64,000 nucleotides of DNA. Source: Sulfidibacterium sp964456625 (GTDB taxonomy: Bacteria > Bacteroidota > Bacteroidia > Bacteroidales > F082). Of the stretch, positions 7,562 through 16,181 are shown in pieces (position 1 is the first letter of the stretch; each line of letters begins with the position of its first letter). The position numbers were made by a program, and so were the translations under genes. Under the pieces are notes generated by a model. It searched no databases, had not been told where the DNA came from, and worked only from the letters and a program-made list of their open reading frames with translations. The DNA lies in NCBI GenBank assembly GCA_964456625.1, contig CAYWBO010000005.1, positions 1 to 64,000 of the forward strand, written 5' to 3'.

Positions 7562-8857
7562 ATGCAACCTGCTATCATCTTCGGTTTACGTTCCGTATTT
7601 ATCGGACTCCTGTTTTACGGGATATACATCCTTTTTCTTAAGAACAGGGCCCCGTTTAAATTTATACGGTTCTATTTGATCCTGGCACTGATCAGCCTGG
7701 GCCTATTTCCGCTTTTTGCTTTGCTCGGCCTGCCCCTGCTGCCAAGAATCAGTTTATTTTCCGATATCCCGTTAAAAATGGATTCGCTGAACAATATTTT
7801 GCTGAAGGGAGTCACTATCGGAGCCAAATCCGGTGCCTCACACCCCGGTCTGCCATTTTTACTTTATGCTTACATATTTATTGCAGGGGTACAGGTTGTG
7901 AGAATGTTCTGGAGTTTTCTTTCCGTTTTCAGGCTCTGGTTAAAATCTGACAGGACCAAAAAAGAAGGACTCAATATTGCTATCACACCTGGATATGTTC
8001 CTGTTTTTTCTATTTTCAACTGGATTTTTATTGATCGCCAGGCTTTGAGCCTCAAGGATTCCTCCCTCATTCTGGCACACGAAAAACTACACATTCAGCA
8101 AAGACACACTTTTGATCTGTTACTGGGCGAAGTGCTTCGTATCCCTTTATGGTTCAATCCTTTCATGCATCTTATACTGAAGGAAATCAAGGCCAATCAC
8201 GAATTTCTGGCCGATCTGTCTGTGGCAGAGGCACCTGAAAGACTTAATAATTATCAGAATTTATTGGTCCAGCTATCGACTTCTATCGATTTTAATATAC
8301 TTACCCATAATTTTAGTTATTCATTAATAAAAAGGAGAATCAATATGATTAAAAAACCAAACAGGAGTATGCGGAAATTTCAGCTCTACAGTCTGACCCT
8401 GCTGGCTATGGCCGGGGTGCTTTTCGCCTGCTCAACCAATCCATCGAAAGTAGAGAATAACCAAAGTGCTAATTCTACTGCTGCAAAACCGGAGAACCAA
8501 GTTAAACAGGTATCCGTTTACGCTATGATGCCCGATTCCGCGCGAGTTTACGATGTTGTGGAAAAAATGCCAATGTTCCCGGGAGGAACCGATGCACTGA
8601 TGAAATACCTCGCCACCCATATCATCTATCCCGCTCAGGCAAAGAAAGATGGAATTCAAGGCAAAGTATACGCACAGTTTATTATCAATACGGATGGAAG
8701 TATCAGTGGGATCAGGATCCTCAAAGGTGTCAGCCCGTCGCTGGATGCCGAAGTGATCAGAATTCTTAAATCCATGCCAAAATGGACGCCGGGTGAAGAA
8801 AAAGGTAAGAAAGTCCGGGTTAAATACGCACTTCCGGTTAAATTTACTTTGGAATAA
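7562..8857 (+). CDS. BlaR1-like M56 metallopeptidase with C-terminal TonB domain
   Basis: A 431-aa polytopic membrane protein. The N-terminal part (about 1-120) has several hydrophobic helices. The M56 zinc site is HEKLH at residues 173-177, with a likely third ligand region NHEFLAD at 212-218. Another membrane segment is near residues 274-290 (LYSLTLLAMAGVLFAC). A linker leads to a TonB C-terminal domain at about 345-431 (YPAQAKKDGIQGKVYAQF, TDGSISGIRILKG). In BlaR1/MecR1 the C-terminal sensor is a penicillin-binding domain; here TonB replaces it, an arrangement seen in other Bacteroidota. It likely senses an envelope signal and inactivates the BlaI-type repressor. What TonB contacts is unknown. 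Confidence 0.9.
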   Translation: MQPAIIFGLRSVFIGLLFYGIYILFLKNRAPFKFIRFYLILALISLGLFPLFALLGLPLLPRISLFSDIPLKMDSLNNILLKGVTIGAKSGASHPGLPFLLYAYIFIAGVQVVRMFWSFLSVFRLWLKSDRTKKEGLNIAITPGYVPVFSIFNWIFIDRQALSLKDSSLILAHEKLHIQQRHTFDLLLGEVLRIPLWFNPFMHLILKEIKANHEFLADLSVAEAPERLNNYQNLLVQLSTSIDFNILTHNFSYSLIKRRINMIKKPNRSMRKFQLYSLTLLAMAGVLFACSTNPSKVENNQSANSTAAKPENQVKQVSVYAMMPDSARVYDVVEKMPMFPGGTDALMKYLATHIIYPAQAKKDGIQGKVYAQFIINTDGSISGIRILKGVSPSLDAEVIRILKSMPKWTPGEEKGKKVRVKYALPVKFTLE

Positions 8858-8877
8858 TAATTTTTTTTGAATTTATC

Positions 8878-8893
8878 AACTAAGTTTTTAGTT
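8878..8893. promoter_or_regulatory. Third BlaI-like palindrome, downstream of the sensor gene
   Basis: AACTAAGTTTTTAGTT keeps both 6-bp arms of the two blaI operators and differs at one spacer base. It lies 20 bp after the sensor stop codon and just before a hairpin terminator, in a convergent intergenic region. It has no obvious promoter of its own. Confidence 0.45.
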
Positions 8894-8895
8894 TC

Positions 8896-8927
8896 AACAG
8901 GCTTTGAGTGAAAACTCAGAGCCTGTT
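8896..8927. terminator. Bidirectional hairpin terminator
   Basis: A stem with 14-nt arms (8896-8909 and 8914-8927), one G-T wobble and a GAAA loop. It is followed by TTTTATT on the plus strand. It separates the blaI operon from the convergent GH3/beta-lactamase gene, whose stop codon begins right after the stem. Confidence 0.75.
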
Positions 8928-11921
8928 TTATTGGTTGTCTGTTTTATATCGATCTATCGCATCGTAAACAGCCTGTAAGATATTCGTACGAATATTATAC
9001 TGTACGATCCTGTCGTTGGCACGCGTCGGATACACCCTGTTAGATAGGAAGATATACAGCACCTGATCCCTTGGATCGGCCCAGAAGAATGTACCGGTAA
9101 ATCCGGAATGCCCGAAGCTTGCAGGGCTGCAACCCAGCGTGGGATAGCTTTTTAGCTCAGGCAGCGTATCGTTGCCGATCAGTGGTTTGTCGAAACCAAG
9201 TCCTCTCCTGTTGCCGTTTTCAGGATACTGAATGCTGGTGAATTCTTTCATGGTTGTATCGGCAATGTATTGTACACCGCCGTAATATCCCATATTCAGA
9301 TACATCTGCGTCAGCTTGGCCAGGTCATTGGCCGTCCCGAAAAGTCCGGCATTTCCTGAAATCCCGCCCATCATGGCAGCGCCTTCATCGTGCACATACC
9401 CGTGAATCGGCTTTTTCCTGAAAAATGTATCGACTTCTGTGGGTACAATATATGGCATCGCATCGTACTTGTATGGATTATAAGTCAGAGAGTTGGCCCC
9501 CAAAGGCTGGTAAAACTGCGTTTTCAGATAAGCTTGAAAAGTTTCTCCCGTAAGATTTTTCACGATCTGCGGAAAAAGGTAAAATGCCAGTCCGGAATAA
9601 AGATACTTAGGATGACTCATTACGGGTGATTTCTTTATTTCCTTGTAAATCTTTTTAACATATTTCCTATTCATGAAAAGATAGCCATCCACCGGAAGAT
9701 CAAATTTTGATGAAGAATCGCTTCTAAAAACTCGTCGTTCCAACTTTCCATCACCCTTTAATGTTCTCCTCCAGAAAGGGATCCAGGATTCAAGTCCGGC
9801 TTGATGTGCCAGAATCTCCCGCAACGTGATATTTCTTTTATTGGAATGCTTAAATGCCGGCCAGTACTTATAAAAAGGAACATCCAAGCGGATCTTCTTT
9901 TCATCATACAATTTCATAATGGCAGGCAAGGCTGCTACCACCTTTGTGATCGAGGCCAGATCATACAAATCGCTGTCGTCTACTTTTACACGCTTATAAT
10001 AAGTGTGGTAACCGTAGACCTTATGGAAAATGACGGCACCGTTTCTGGCTACCAGCACTTCACAACCCGGATAAGCCTTGTGTTGCAATCCGTAATCGAC
10101 GATGGAGTCAATTTCATGATTTAAATCGGCTGAATTGACTCCCTCCTCCTCAGGAATGGTGTATGCCAGTCTTCCGATGGCAGGAGTATTAATTCCGGTG
10201 CCCAGTGCAAACTGATTTAATTCTACCGGCAACTTTCCCTTCGATCCAATGGCACCAAAAATAAGCTGAGCCGTCAACTGCTGCGCCAATTTGCCGTTTC
10301 GGTACGAAAGCACCACGCCCTTCGCATTTTCGATTCCCATCAACTTATTAATAGATAATGGATTACCAAGTACGGCCACGAGATTATTCTGATTGACCAT
10401 GAGGTTCCTGAAAAACTGAATCATGGCAGGCGAAAGTCCGAAATTCCGAGTCGGAAAAGGACTATGCTCATCAAGGCCCACGATAACCAGATCGTAATTT
10501 CTCAGTCGGGCGATCAGCATACTGTCTTTCGAAACGTCACGCTTTACCCAGTAGTAATTATCAATATCCGTATAATTGTTCAGCATTTTTTGGAAGGGAA
10601 TTTCCGTAGAATCTCCGATAATAATCGTAGCAATTTTCTTGTATTTCGACAGATTCACAGGAATCACGCTGTCCTTGTTCCGTAGCACGGTCAATAAAGC
10701 TTTTATCAGCTTTCTGTCCAGTACCTGAGCTTTCGGCGTATTCAGATCTTTTACCAAATGAGTGGTATCCACAGGTTGATAATGATTTAATCCGGCCCAA
10801 TATTTTGCAGCCAGGATTTTCTTACAACTCATATTGATCTGATCCCAGGAAAGCGTGCCTTTTGCCAGCGATTTCTTAATCGAACTTATGGTAAGCGACA
10901 CATTTTCAGTAAATTCCAGAATATCATTTCCGGCCTGAAGTGCCTTTACTTCTACCACACCCGGAGGGAAATATTTGGTAACGCCTTTCATATTCAACGC
11001 ATCAGTAATCACCAGGCCCTGAAAACCAAGTTTTCCTTTCAGGAGACCGCTCACAATGGGTTTTGACAAAGAAGAGGCCAGATGGGGTGTCGGATCAAGC
11101 GCCGGGACATACAAATGTGCTGTCATCACGGCCCCCACCCCGGCATCGATCATTTTCTTAAAAGGATAGAGTTCGAGCGTATCCAATCGCTGCCATGTGA
11201 AAGGCACTACGGGCAGGGTTTTATGCGAATCTTTACCCGTATCACCGTGGCCGGGAAAATGTTTGGCTGTGGCGATCACCCCGGCATCCTGAAGGCCTTT
11301 CATATAAGCAATTCCCTTCTCGGCTACATTCCTTTTATTCATGCCGAAAGAGCGAAAACCGATGACAGGATTGTTGGGATTATTGTTGATATCCACCACC
11401 GGCGCCAGATTCATCTGTACACCGATAAGTCTCAGCTCACGACCAATCTCCAACCCCATCTCATAAATCAGCGAGTCATTTTTGATCGCGCCAAGGGCCA
11501 TCTGATATGGAAAATGGATTGTATGCTCTAATCGCATCCGAAGGCCCCATTCGGCATCCATGGCTATAAAAAGCGGAACCTTGGACTGTGATTGATAATA
11601 ATTCGTCAAGGCAGCCTGTTTGTCAGGAGTTCCTTTAAAGAAAATCAAACCGCCGATTTTGTATTTCCTGATGAGGTCCGTAATCTGGACTTCATGCTTT
11701 AATCCACGATCGGAATAAGCGGCCACAAAGATCAGCTGCCCGATCCGCTCCTCAGGCGTCATTTTCCGGAACACCGAGTCAACCCAATGATTGCCCACAT
11801 CCGACTGAAACACGGGAGCCGCTTTCGTATTTTGAGCCATGGCACCGACGCGATCAAACGCAATCAGACAAATACCAACCAGTAAACCAAACAACATTCT
11901 TCTTTTCATAAAATGGCCCAT
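8928..11921 (-). CDS. GH3 beta-N-acetylglucosaminidase (NagZ-like) fused to beta-lactamase-family serine hydrolase
   Basis: A 997-aa secreted two-domain protein. The first 30 residues are a signal peptide; a second ATG at codon 5 (11909) may be the true start. Residues about 45-380 are a glycoside hydrolase family 3 domain with the NagZ signature KHFPGHGDTGKDSH (220-233) and catalytic-pocket Asp in VVITDALNMKG. A GH3 C-terminal-like region follows (about 400-580). Residues about 600-990 are a class C beta-lactamase/esterase-type domain with SITK (657-660), YSG (775-777) and HSG (938-940) in place of SxxK, YxN and KTG. It likely processes peptidoglycan fragments in the periplasm. It is convergent with the blaI operon. 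The fusion type is known in Bacteroidota; whether the second domain is a lactamase, peptidase or esterase cannot be told. Confidence 0.92.
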   Translation of the reverse strand: MGHFMKRRMLFGLLVGICLIAFDRVGAMAQNTKAAPVFQSDVGNHWVDSVFRKMTPEERIGQLIFVAAYSDRGLKHEVQITDLIRKYKIGGLIFFKGTPDKQAALTNYYQSQSKVPLFIAMDAEWGLRMRLEHTIHFPYQMALGAIKNDSLIYEMGLEIGRELRLIGVQMNLAPVVDINNNPNNPVIGFRSFGMNKRNVAEKGIAYMKGLQDAGVIATAKHFPGHGDTGKDSHKTLPVVPFTWQRLDTLELYPFKKMIDAGVGAVMTAHLYVPALDPTPHLASSLSKPIVSGLLKGKLGFQGLVITDALNMKGVTKYFPPGVVEVKALQAGNDILEFTENVSLTISSIKKSLAKGTLSWDQINMSCKKILAAKYWAGLNHYQPVDTTHLVKDLNTPKAQVLDRKLIKALLTVLRNKDSVIPVNLSKYKKIATIIIGDSTEIPFQKMLNNYTDIDNYYWVKRDVSKDSMLIARLRNYDLVIVGLDEHSPFPTRNFGLSPAMIQFFRNLMVNQNNLVAVLGNPLSINKLMGIENAKGVVLSYRNGKLAQQLTAQLIFGAIGSKGKLPVELNQFALGTGINTPAIGRLAYTIPEEEGVNSADLNHEIDSIVDYGLQHKAYPGCEVLVARNGAVIFHKVYGYHTYYKRVKVDDSDLYDLASITKVVAALPAIMKLYDEKKIRLDVPFYKYWPAFKHSNKRNITLREILAHQAGLESWIPFWRRTLKGDGKLERRVFRSDSSSKFDLPVDGYLFMNRKYVKKIYKEIKKSPVMSHPKYLYSGLAFYLFPQIVKNLTGETFQAYLKTQFYQPLGANSLTYNPYKYDAMPYIVPTEVDTFFRKKPIHGYVHDEGAAMMGGISGNAGLFGTANDLAKLTQMYLNMGYYGGVQYIADTTMKEFTSIQYPENGNRRGLGFDKPLIGNDTLPELKSYPTLGCSPASFGHSGFTGTFFWADPRDQVLYIFLSNRVYPTRANDRIVQYNIRTNILQAVYDAIDRYKTDNQ

Positions 11922-12289
11922 ATTTTTCAGTTCTTAAAATACCATTGCTTCAAATCTATTTTAGGCAATTAGTCAATATCAACACTAATTTCTCAAAAAA
12001 AATCATTAACAAATGTCCCAATAATTTCTGAATAAAAACCACCTCCGCTGTAAAAGCTTTTTATTTTGTGAAAATTTTATCAAACTGTGAATATTTCACA
12101 TTTCGACGCAATCGAGGTCAAAAAAAGCCGCTTCAAACCCGGATTTCATGTAAAATTTCCAATGACAAAACCACATAATACACTGTTATTAAATATGTTA
12201 TCTTCTAGTTTTTAATTAATATAAATAATACCACCATTTGGATGAATAATTTCATATATTCGCATATAATCATTTCAAAGTCATTCAAC
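11922..12289. other. AT-rich divergent intergenic region
   Basis: This region separates the divergent GH3 fusion gene and the orphan gene starting at 12290. It holds the GH3-fusion promoter (11951-11982). I saw no RNA gene, repeat or further clear regulatory site. A short open reading extension upstream of 12290 (from an ATG at 12242) looks like non-coding DNA. Confidence 0.6.
11951..11982 (-). promoter_or_regulatory. Putative promoter of the GH3/beta-lactamase fusion gene
   Basis: On the minus strand, TTG (complement of 11980-11982), a 21-bp spacer and TAGATTTG (complement of 11951-11958). The predicted transcript starts about 23 nt before the ATG at 11921. Confidence 0.5.
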
Positions 12290-12994
12290 ATGGACAAGAA
12301 AGCCATTAAATCCATGGGCTTGATTTCTAAAGAGGAATCGGTTTCCTCCACAGGAATGCTATCAGACAGCAAATATTTAATCCTTGAAACAGCCCAACCT
12401 TATCCAGGATATCACGGTGCCAACCTTCCTGAAGTTTATAACCCGGAATCATTCTTCATTGTAACGAAAGAAAGGTATAAAGACGAAAAAATCGTACGCA
12501 CCATTATGGATGCGAGAAAAAACGTCCGGTTCGGTTTCGACGGCGCACCGGGAACGATCATCAACCATCAAAGCACTTACAATGTAATACGGATCAGACA
12601 CATAAAATCCGTGAACATACCTGTGTTGCTGGATGAATTTCAGGAACACGGCATTGAGTTAATGAAGAACAAAAAGCTTAATGGGGTCACTGCCATCTTG
12701 GAGATCCGGAAATTTTTCAACATTCAGGAGTTGTCCGATGGGATTTATGAGGATCAGGACCAGAAACTCTTCTCTTACCTGCAGATTCCGAGCCATCTTT
12801 CGTGGGATGATTTTAAAAGCATGACCCTTAATTTGAAGTATAACATAGAAGAAAATAATTTTGATGCCGCACTCGGACATATTTATTACGAAGGCGGGCT
12901 GATAGACATTGTCAGGATATATGACCATCGCACTTCGCTTAAAAAGCTCACTTTTATTCGCGATAAATACCTGGAATATATTTCTAAACTGTAA
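12290..12994 (+). CDS. Uncharacterised protein
   Basis: A 234-aa soluble protein with no signal peptide, membrane helix or motif that I recognise. I chose the ATG at 12290 (MDKKAIKSMGLISKEESV). The in-frame ATG at 12242 adds 16 residues that look untypical. The sequence is acidic to neutral, rich in Ile, Asp and Tyr, and predicted to be mixed alpha/beta. Conspicuous blocks are QPYPGYHGANLPE (about 45-57), RFGFDGAPGTIINHQ and GHIYYEGGLIDIVRIYD near the C-terminus. It stands alone between a divergent and a codirectional gene, followed by two tandem hairpins. No function is proposed. Confidence 0.7.
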   Translation: MDKKAIKSMGLISKEESVSSTGMLSDSKYLILETAQPYPGYHGANLPEVYNPESFFIVTKERYKDEKIVRTIMDARKNVRFGFDGAPGTIINHQSTYNVIRIRHIKSVNIPVLLDEFQEHGIELMKNKKLNGVTAILEIRKFFNIQELSDGIYEDQDQKLFSYLQIPSHLSWDDFKSMTLNLKYNIEENNFDAALGHIYYEGGLIDIVRIYDHRTSLKKLTFIRDKYLEYISKL

Positions 12995-13012
12995 TACCGC
13001 TAGATATTATGC

Positions 13013-13040
13013 GCGTTAAGTTCTCCACGCTTCTTAACGC
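13013..13040. terminator. Hairpin, possible terminator
   Basis: Perfect 8-bp arms GCGTTAAG (13013-13020) and CTTAACGC (13033-13040) enclose a 12-nt loop, 19 bp after the stop of the orphan gene. There is no immediate T-run. A second hairpin follows. Confidence 0.45.
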
Positions 13041-13053
13041 ACTTCTTTTGTCG

Positions 13054-13071
13054 ACCTGACTTCCGTCAGGT
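13054..13071. terminator. Second hairpin downstream of the orphan gene
   Basis: ACCTGAC (13054-13060), TTCC loop, GTCAGGT (13065-13071): a perfect 7-bp stem. It lacks a T-run, so it may stabilise an mRNA 3' end rather than terminate transcription itself. Confidence 0.45.
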
Positions 13072-13125
13072 AAGTGTAGCATTATACTAAAATGTTCTTA
13101 TTCGCATTTCTTAAACAATTTGGTA

Positions 13126-13133
13126 TAATTTTG
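13126..13133 (+). promoter_or_regulatory. Putative -7 box of the mscS-family gene
   Basis: TAATTTTG matches TAnnTTTG and lies 28 bp before the start codon. The -33 element is weak (TTCG at 13101). Confidence 0.4.
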
Positions 13134-13161
13134 CACCGCAAAACCAGTTCGGAAATTAAAA

Positions 13162-14430
13162 ATGGGAAATTACTTGACATCTCTGACCCAGATGCTGATC
13201 CACGCCATCGGGAAACTTGGTATTGAATCTCAAACAGCTGTTTATCTTGGTGAAATTCTGATGTTCCTGCTGTGGGGACTCGTTTCTTACGTCGCATATT
13301 ATATCACATGGAAACTGATCAAAAAACTGGTCATTCCCATTCTGAAAGCTTCTAAAAACCAGTTTGATGACCTGTTGGTACAACACCGCTTTTTCAGAAG
13401 GCTTTCCTATCTGGTTCCTGCCCTTTTGATTTATTACTACACTGCCGATATCATTCAGCATATCAAAGGATTGACAAGCCTAATTTCTTCGCTGTCCAAC
13501 GCTTTCTTTGTTATCATTGTCTTATTGATCTTTGACAGCACGCTTTCTACTATCAACAGTTTTTACGACCGTTTTGAATTTTCCAAGGATCATCCCATCA
13601 AGGGATTGATACAGGTTGTCAAGATCATCATTTTTCTTATCGGGGGACTGTTTATCATTGCGACTTTCATGAAACGCGATTTAAGCTCCCTGTTCATCAG
13701 TCTGGGGACACTTTCCGCAATTTTAATGTTGATCTTTAAAGATCCGATCCTGGGCTTTATCGGCGGATTACAGCTGATCTTCAACAAGATGATCAGCATT
13801 GGCGACTGGGTTACCGTGGCCAAATACGGCGCTGACGGAACGGTGACGGAAATCAATTTGACAACGGTAAAAATTCAAAACTGGGATAAAACCATCAGCA
13901 CGGTCCCTACATACAGTCTGATCTCGGATTCGTTCCAAAACTGGCGTGGCATGGTGGAATCAGGCGGTCGGAGAATCAAAAGATCCATTAACTTCGATAT
14001 GGAAAGTGTCCATTTTGTGAGCGATGCGGAAATGAAGAAATTCAGAAAAATCAAGTTGCTGAGACCACATCTCGACAAAAAGGAAAAGGAAATTGAAAAA
14101 TACAATGCAAGCGGCGATTTTGATCTGTCGGAACTTGTCAATGGAAGGCGCATGACCAATTTGGGAATTTTTAGGGCTTACCTGGTGGCTTATCTGAATA
14201 GCCGCGAGGACATTCATTCCAACATGACGTTTCTGGTCAGGCAACTGGCACCCACAGAAAAAGGGATTCCAATCGAGATATATGTCTTTACGAAAACCAC
14301 GGCCTGGGCCGAATATGAAAACATTCAGGCAGATATCTTCGACCATATCCTGGCCATCGTCCCCGAATTTAATTTACGGATATACCAATTTCCTAAAAGT
14401 TCCGACTTTTCAGGATTCTTTAAAAAATAA
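13162..14430 (+). CDS. MscS family mechanosensitive ion channel (YbdG-like)
   Basis: A 422-aa inner-membrane channel. Several hydrophobic helices occupy about residues 25-190, including VSYVAYYITWKLI, FFVIIVLLIFD and VVKIIIFLIGGLFIIA. The pore-lining helix and start of the MscS beta domain come next (FKDPILGFIGGLQLIFNKMISIGDWV). The sequence DGTVTEINLTTVKIQNWDKT and then PTYSLISDSFQNWRGM is typical of the larger YbdG-type branch, as is the C-terminal cytoplasmic cage domain. The channel would release solutes on hypo-osmotic shock. It is a single-gene unit, convergent with idi. Confidence 0.92.
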   Translation: MGNYLTSLTQMLIHAIGKLGIESQTAVYLGEILMFLLWGLVSYVAYYITWKLIKKLVIPILKASKNQFDDLLVQHRFFRRLSYLVPALLIYYYTADIIQHIKGLTSLISSLSNAFFVIIVLLIFDSTLSTINSFYDRFEFSKDHPIKGLIQVVKIIIFLIGGLFIIATFMKRDLSSLFISLGTLSAILMLIFKDPILGFIGGLQLIFNKMISIGDWVTVAKYGADGTVTEINLTTVKIQNWDKTISTVPTYSLISDSFQNWRGMVESGGRRIKRSINFDMESVHFVSDAEMKKFRKIKLLRPHLDKKEKEIEKYNASGDFDLSELVNGRRMTNLGIFRAYLVAYLNSREDIHSNMTFLVRQLAPTEKGIPIEIYVFTKTTAWAEYENIQADIFDHILAIVPEFNLRIYQFPKSSDFSGFFKK

Positions 14431-14458
14431 GTGGGTTTCAAAGAGAAATTACGGGTAA

Positions 14459-14980
14459 CTATAACCGGCCGTTACGTTTTACAAACTCTTTTAAGGCAAT
14501 CTTAAACCATTCGGTGTACTCACCGGGATTGGCTTCCACATCCTTTACCACCCATCCATAATCAACATATTTGTACTCGGCTACTTCAGCGAGACTCGGT
14601 ACCGGTTGTTCATCCGTTACACCCGTCAGAACATGATCGAATTCATGCTCTTTCAGTCCGTCGCCCACGTCGGCTTTGTATAGAAAAGAAAACATCTCGG
14701 TCATCTCGCATTTAAGCCCCATTTCTTCATCCAGTCTTCTGTTGGCAGCAACCAAAACATCTTCTCCCGAACGGGGATGGCTGCAAACAGTATTGGACCA
14801 TAAGCCAGGCGAATGATACTTATCAAGCGCCCTTTTCTGCATCAGTAGTTGCTTTTGAGAATTGAAGATAAATATTGAAAAAGCCCGGTGTAGTACCCCT
14901 TTTTCGTGAGCTTCCATCTTCTCCATGGTGCCAAGGGGCTTATCATCTTTGGTAACTAAAACTACATATTCTACCTGCAT
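14459..14980 (-). CDS. idi: Isopentenyl-diphosphate delta-isomerase, type I
   Basis: A 173-aa Nudix-fold enzyme that interconverts IPP and DMAPP, the last shared step of isoprenoid precursor supply. I use the ATG at 14980 (MQVEYVVLVTKDD). An open extension to a TTG at 15091 is not homologous, and a -7 box at 15008-15015 would lie inside it. Hallmarks are HRAFSIFIFN (metal-site His), SNTVCSHPRSGE with the catalytic Cys, the Nudix-like RRLDEEMGL, and EYTEWFKIAL near the C-terminus. The length fits type I Idi. It is convergent with mscS and divergent from the glycosyltransferase. Type I Idi is optional with the MEP pathway and essential with the mevalonate pathway; the window does not show which is used. 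Confidence 0.95.
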   Translation of the reverse strand: MQVEYVVLVTKDDKPLGTMEKMEAHEKGVLHRAFSIFIFNSQKQLLMQKRALDKYHSPGLWSNTVCSHPRSGEDVLVAANRRLDEEMGLKCEMTEMFSFLYKADVGDGLKEHEFDHVLTGVTDEQPVPSLAEVAEYKYVDYGWVVKDVEANPGEYTEWFKIALKEFVKRNGRL

Positions 14981-15007
14981 GGGATCAAGTTGTTTCAAAC
15001 GATTGAG

Positions 15008-15015
15008 CAAAGATA
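15008..15015 (-). promoter_or_regulatory. Putative -7 box of idi
   Basis: The complement reads TATCTTTG. It lies 28 bp upstream of the ATG at 14980, giving a leader of about 22 nt, and it supports that start over the longer reading frame. No clear -33 element is visible. Confidence 0.45.
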
Positions 15016-15128
15016 AAAATTTATATCTAATAAAGAATAATTTTAAATAACGCTGAAACAGGTAAATATACGGGACTGACGCATCTTCCAAATCTTCAAA
15101 TACATAAAACGCTTTTGAAATTTAAGTT

Positions 15129-15136
15129 TATTTTTG
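15129..15136 (+). promoter_or_regulatory. Putative -7 box of the glycosyltransferase gene
   Basis: TATTTTTG lies 14 bp before the ATG at 15151. The leader would be very short. No -33 element at the usual spacing. Confidence 0.35.
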
Positions 15137-15150
15137 CATTTCTAAAGTGC

Positions 15151-16176
15151 ATGCATGTGAAGGACAAAACTGCGGTTGTAATTCTGAATTTTAACGGCAA
15201 GGAGTTTTTGAAGAAATTCCTGCCTGTGGTTTTGGAAAAAAGTCCGGAAGCAACCCTCGTCGTCGCTGATAATGGTTCCTCCGATGATTCTGTCAAGATG
15301 ATGAAAGCGGAATTCCCGAAAGTCCTGCTTCTACAGCATGAAAAAAACCTTGGATTTGCCGGTGGATACAACTGGGCGCTGAGTCAGGTGGATGCCACCT
15401 ATTACGTCCTTTTGAATTCCGATGTGGAAGTAAGCGACGGATGGCTGGAACCCCTGGTAAATATGATGGATGCCGATGAAAGTATTGCAGCCTGCCAGCC
15501 GAAGATCCTTGCTCATGATGACCCTTCACATTTTGAATATGCCGGTGCTTCGGGAGGTTTTATCGACCGGCTAGGATATCCCTTTTGCAGGGGAAGGATG
15601 TTCGAAACACTGGAAAAAGACGAAGGACAATACAATGATGCACAGGAAGTTTTTTGGGCTACCGGGGCCTGCATGATGGTACGCGCTTCGGTTTATCATC
15701 AGTTGGGTGGTTTGGATGCCGATTTTTTTGCGCACATGGAAGAAATTGATTTCTGCTGGCGAGCCAAAAATGCAGGTTTTAAAATTATGGTACAGCCGGC
15801 CTCGAAAATATTCCACGTCGGCGGGGGAACGCTACCGAAGAGTTCTCCACAGAAAACCTACCTGAATTTCAGGAACAACTTCATGCTCCTGTATAAGAAT
15901 TTGCCGTCCAGTCAGCTGACAAAGGTTTTCTTGACCCGTCTTTTTCTGGATGGGCTTGCCGGCATAAAATTTCTGATGCAGGGAAACTTCAAGGATATCA
16001 TCGCTATCCTCAACGCACACTTTTACTTTTACAGCCATTTAAGTGTACTCAGAAGTAAGCGTTCAGAACTGACGCAACGACCTGTCTCTTGCATCTATCG
16101 TAAGAGTCTTGTTTCGGAATATTACCTGAAAGGGAAGAAGTATTTTTCGGCTTTAAATCCGGAGAAATTTTCCTGA
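15151..16176 (+). CDS. Glycosyltransferase family 2
   Basis: A 341-aa GT-A fold glycosyltransferase. I start at the ATG at 15151 (MHVKDKTAVVILNFNG); the longer frame begins with TTG and the predicted promoter falls inside it. The nucleotide-binding motifs are VVADNGSSDDS and LLNSDVEV (the DxD-like site), and EVFWATGACMMVRASVY is the acceptor-region block. HMEEIDFCWRAKNAG carries the likely catalytic ED-type residues, and HVGGGT follows. This is the rhamnosyltransferase-like branch of family 2. It probably adds a sugar to an LPS or exopolysaccharide chain at the cytoplasmic face. Donor and acceptor are unknown. It is convergent with aroQ. Confidence 0.9.
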   Translation: MHVKDKTAVVILNFNGKEFLKKFLPVVLEKSPEATLVVADNGSSDDSVKMMKAEFPKVLLLQHEKNLGFAGGYNWALSQVDATYYVLLNSDVEVSDGWLEPLVNMMDADESIAACQPKILAHDDPSHFEYAGASGGFIDRLGYPFCRGRMFETLEKDEGQYNDAQEVFWATGACMMVRASVYHQLGGLDADFFAHMEEIDFCWRAKNAGFKIMVQPASKIFHVGGGTLPKSSPQKTYLNFRNNFMLLYKNLPSSQLTKVFLTRLFLDGLAGIKFLMQGNFKDIIAILNAHFYFYSHLSVLRSKRSELTQRPVSCIYRKSLVSEYYLKGKKYFSALNPEKFS

Positions 16177-16181
16177 CCCGG

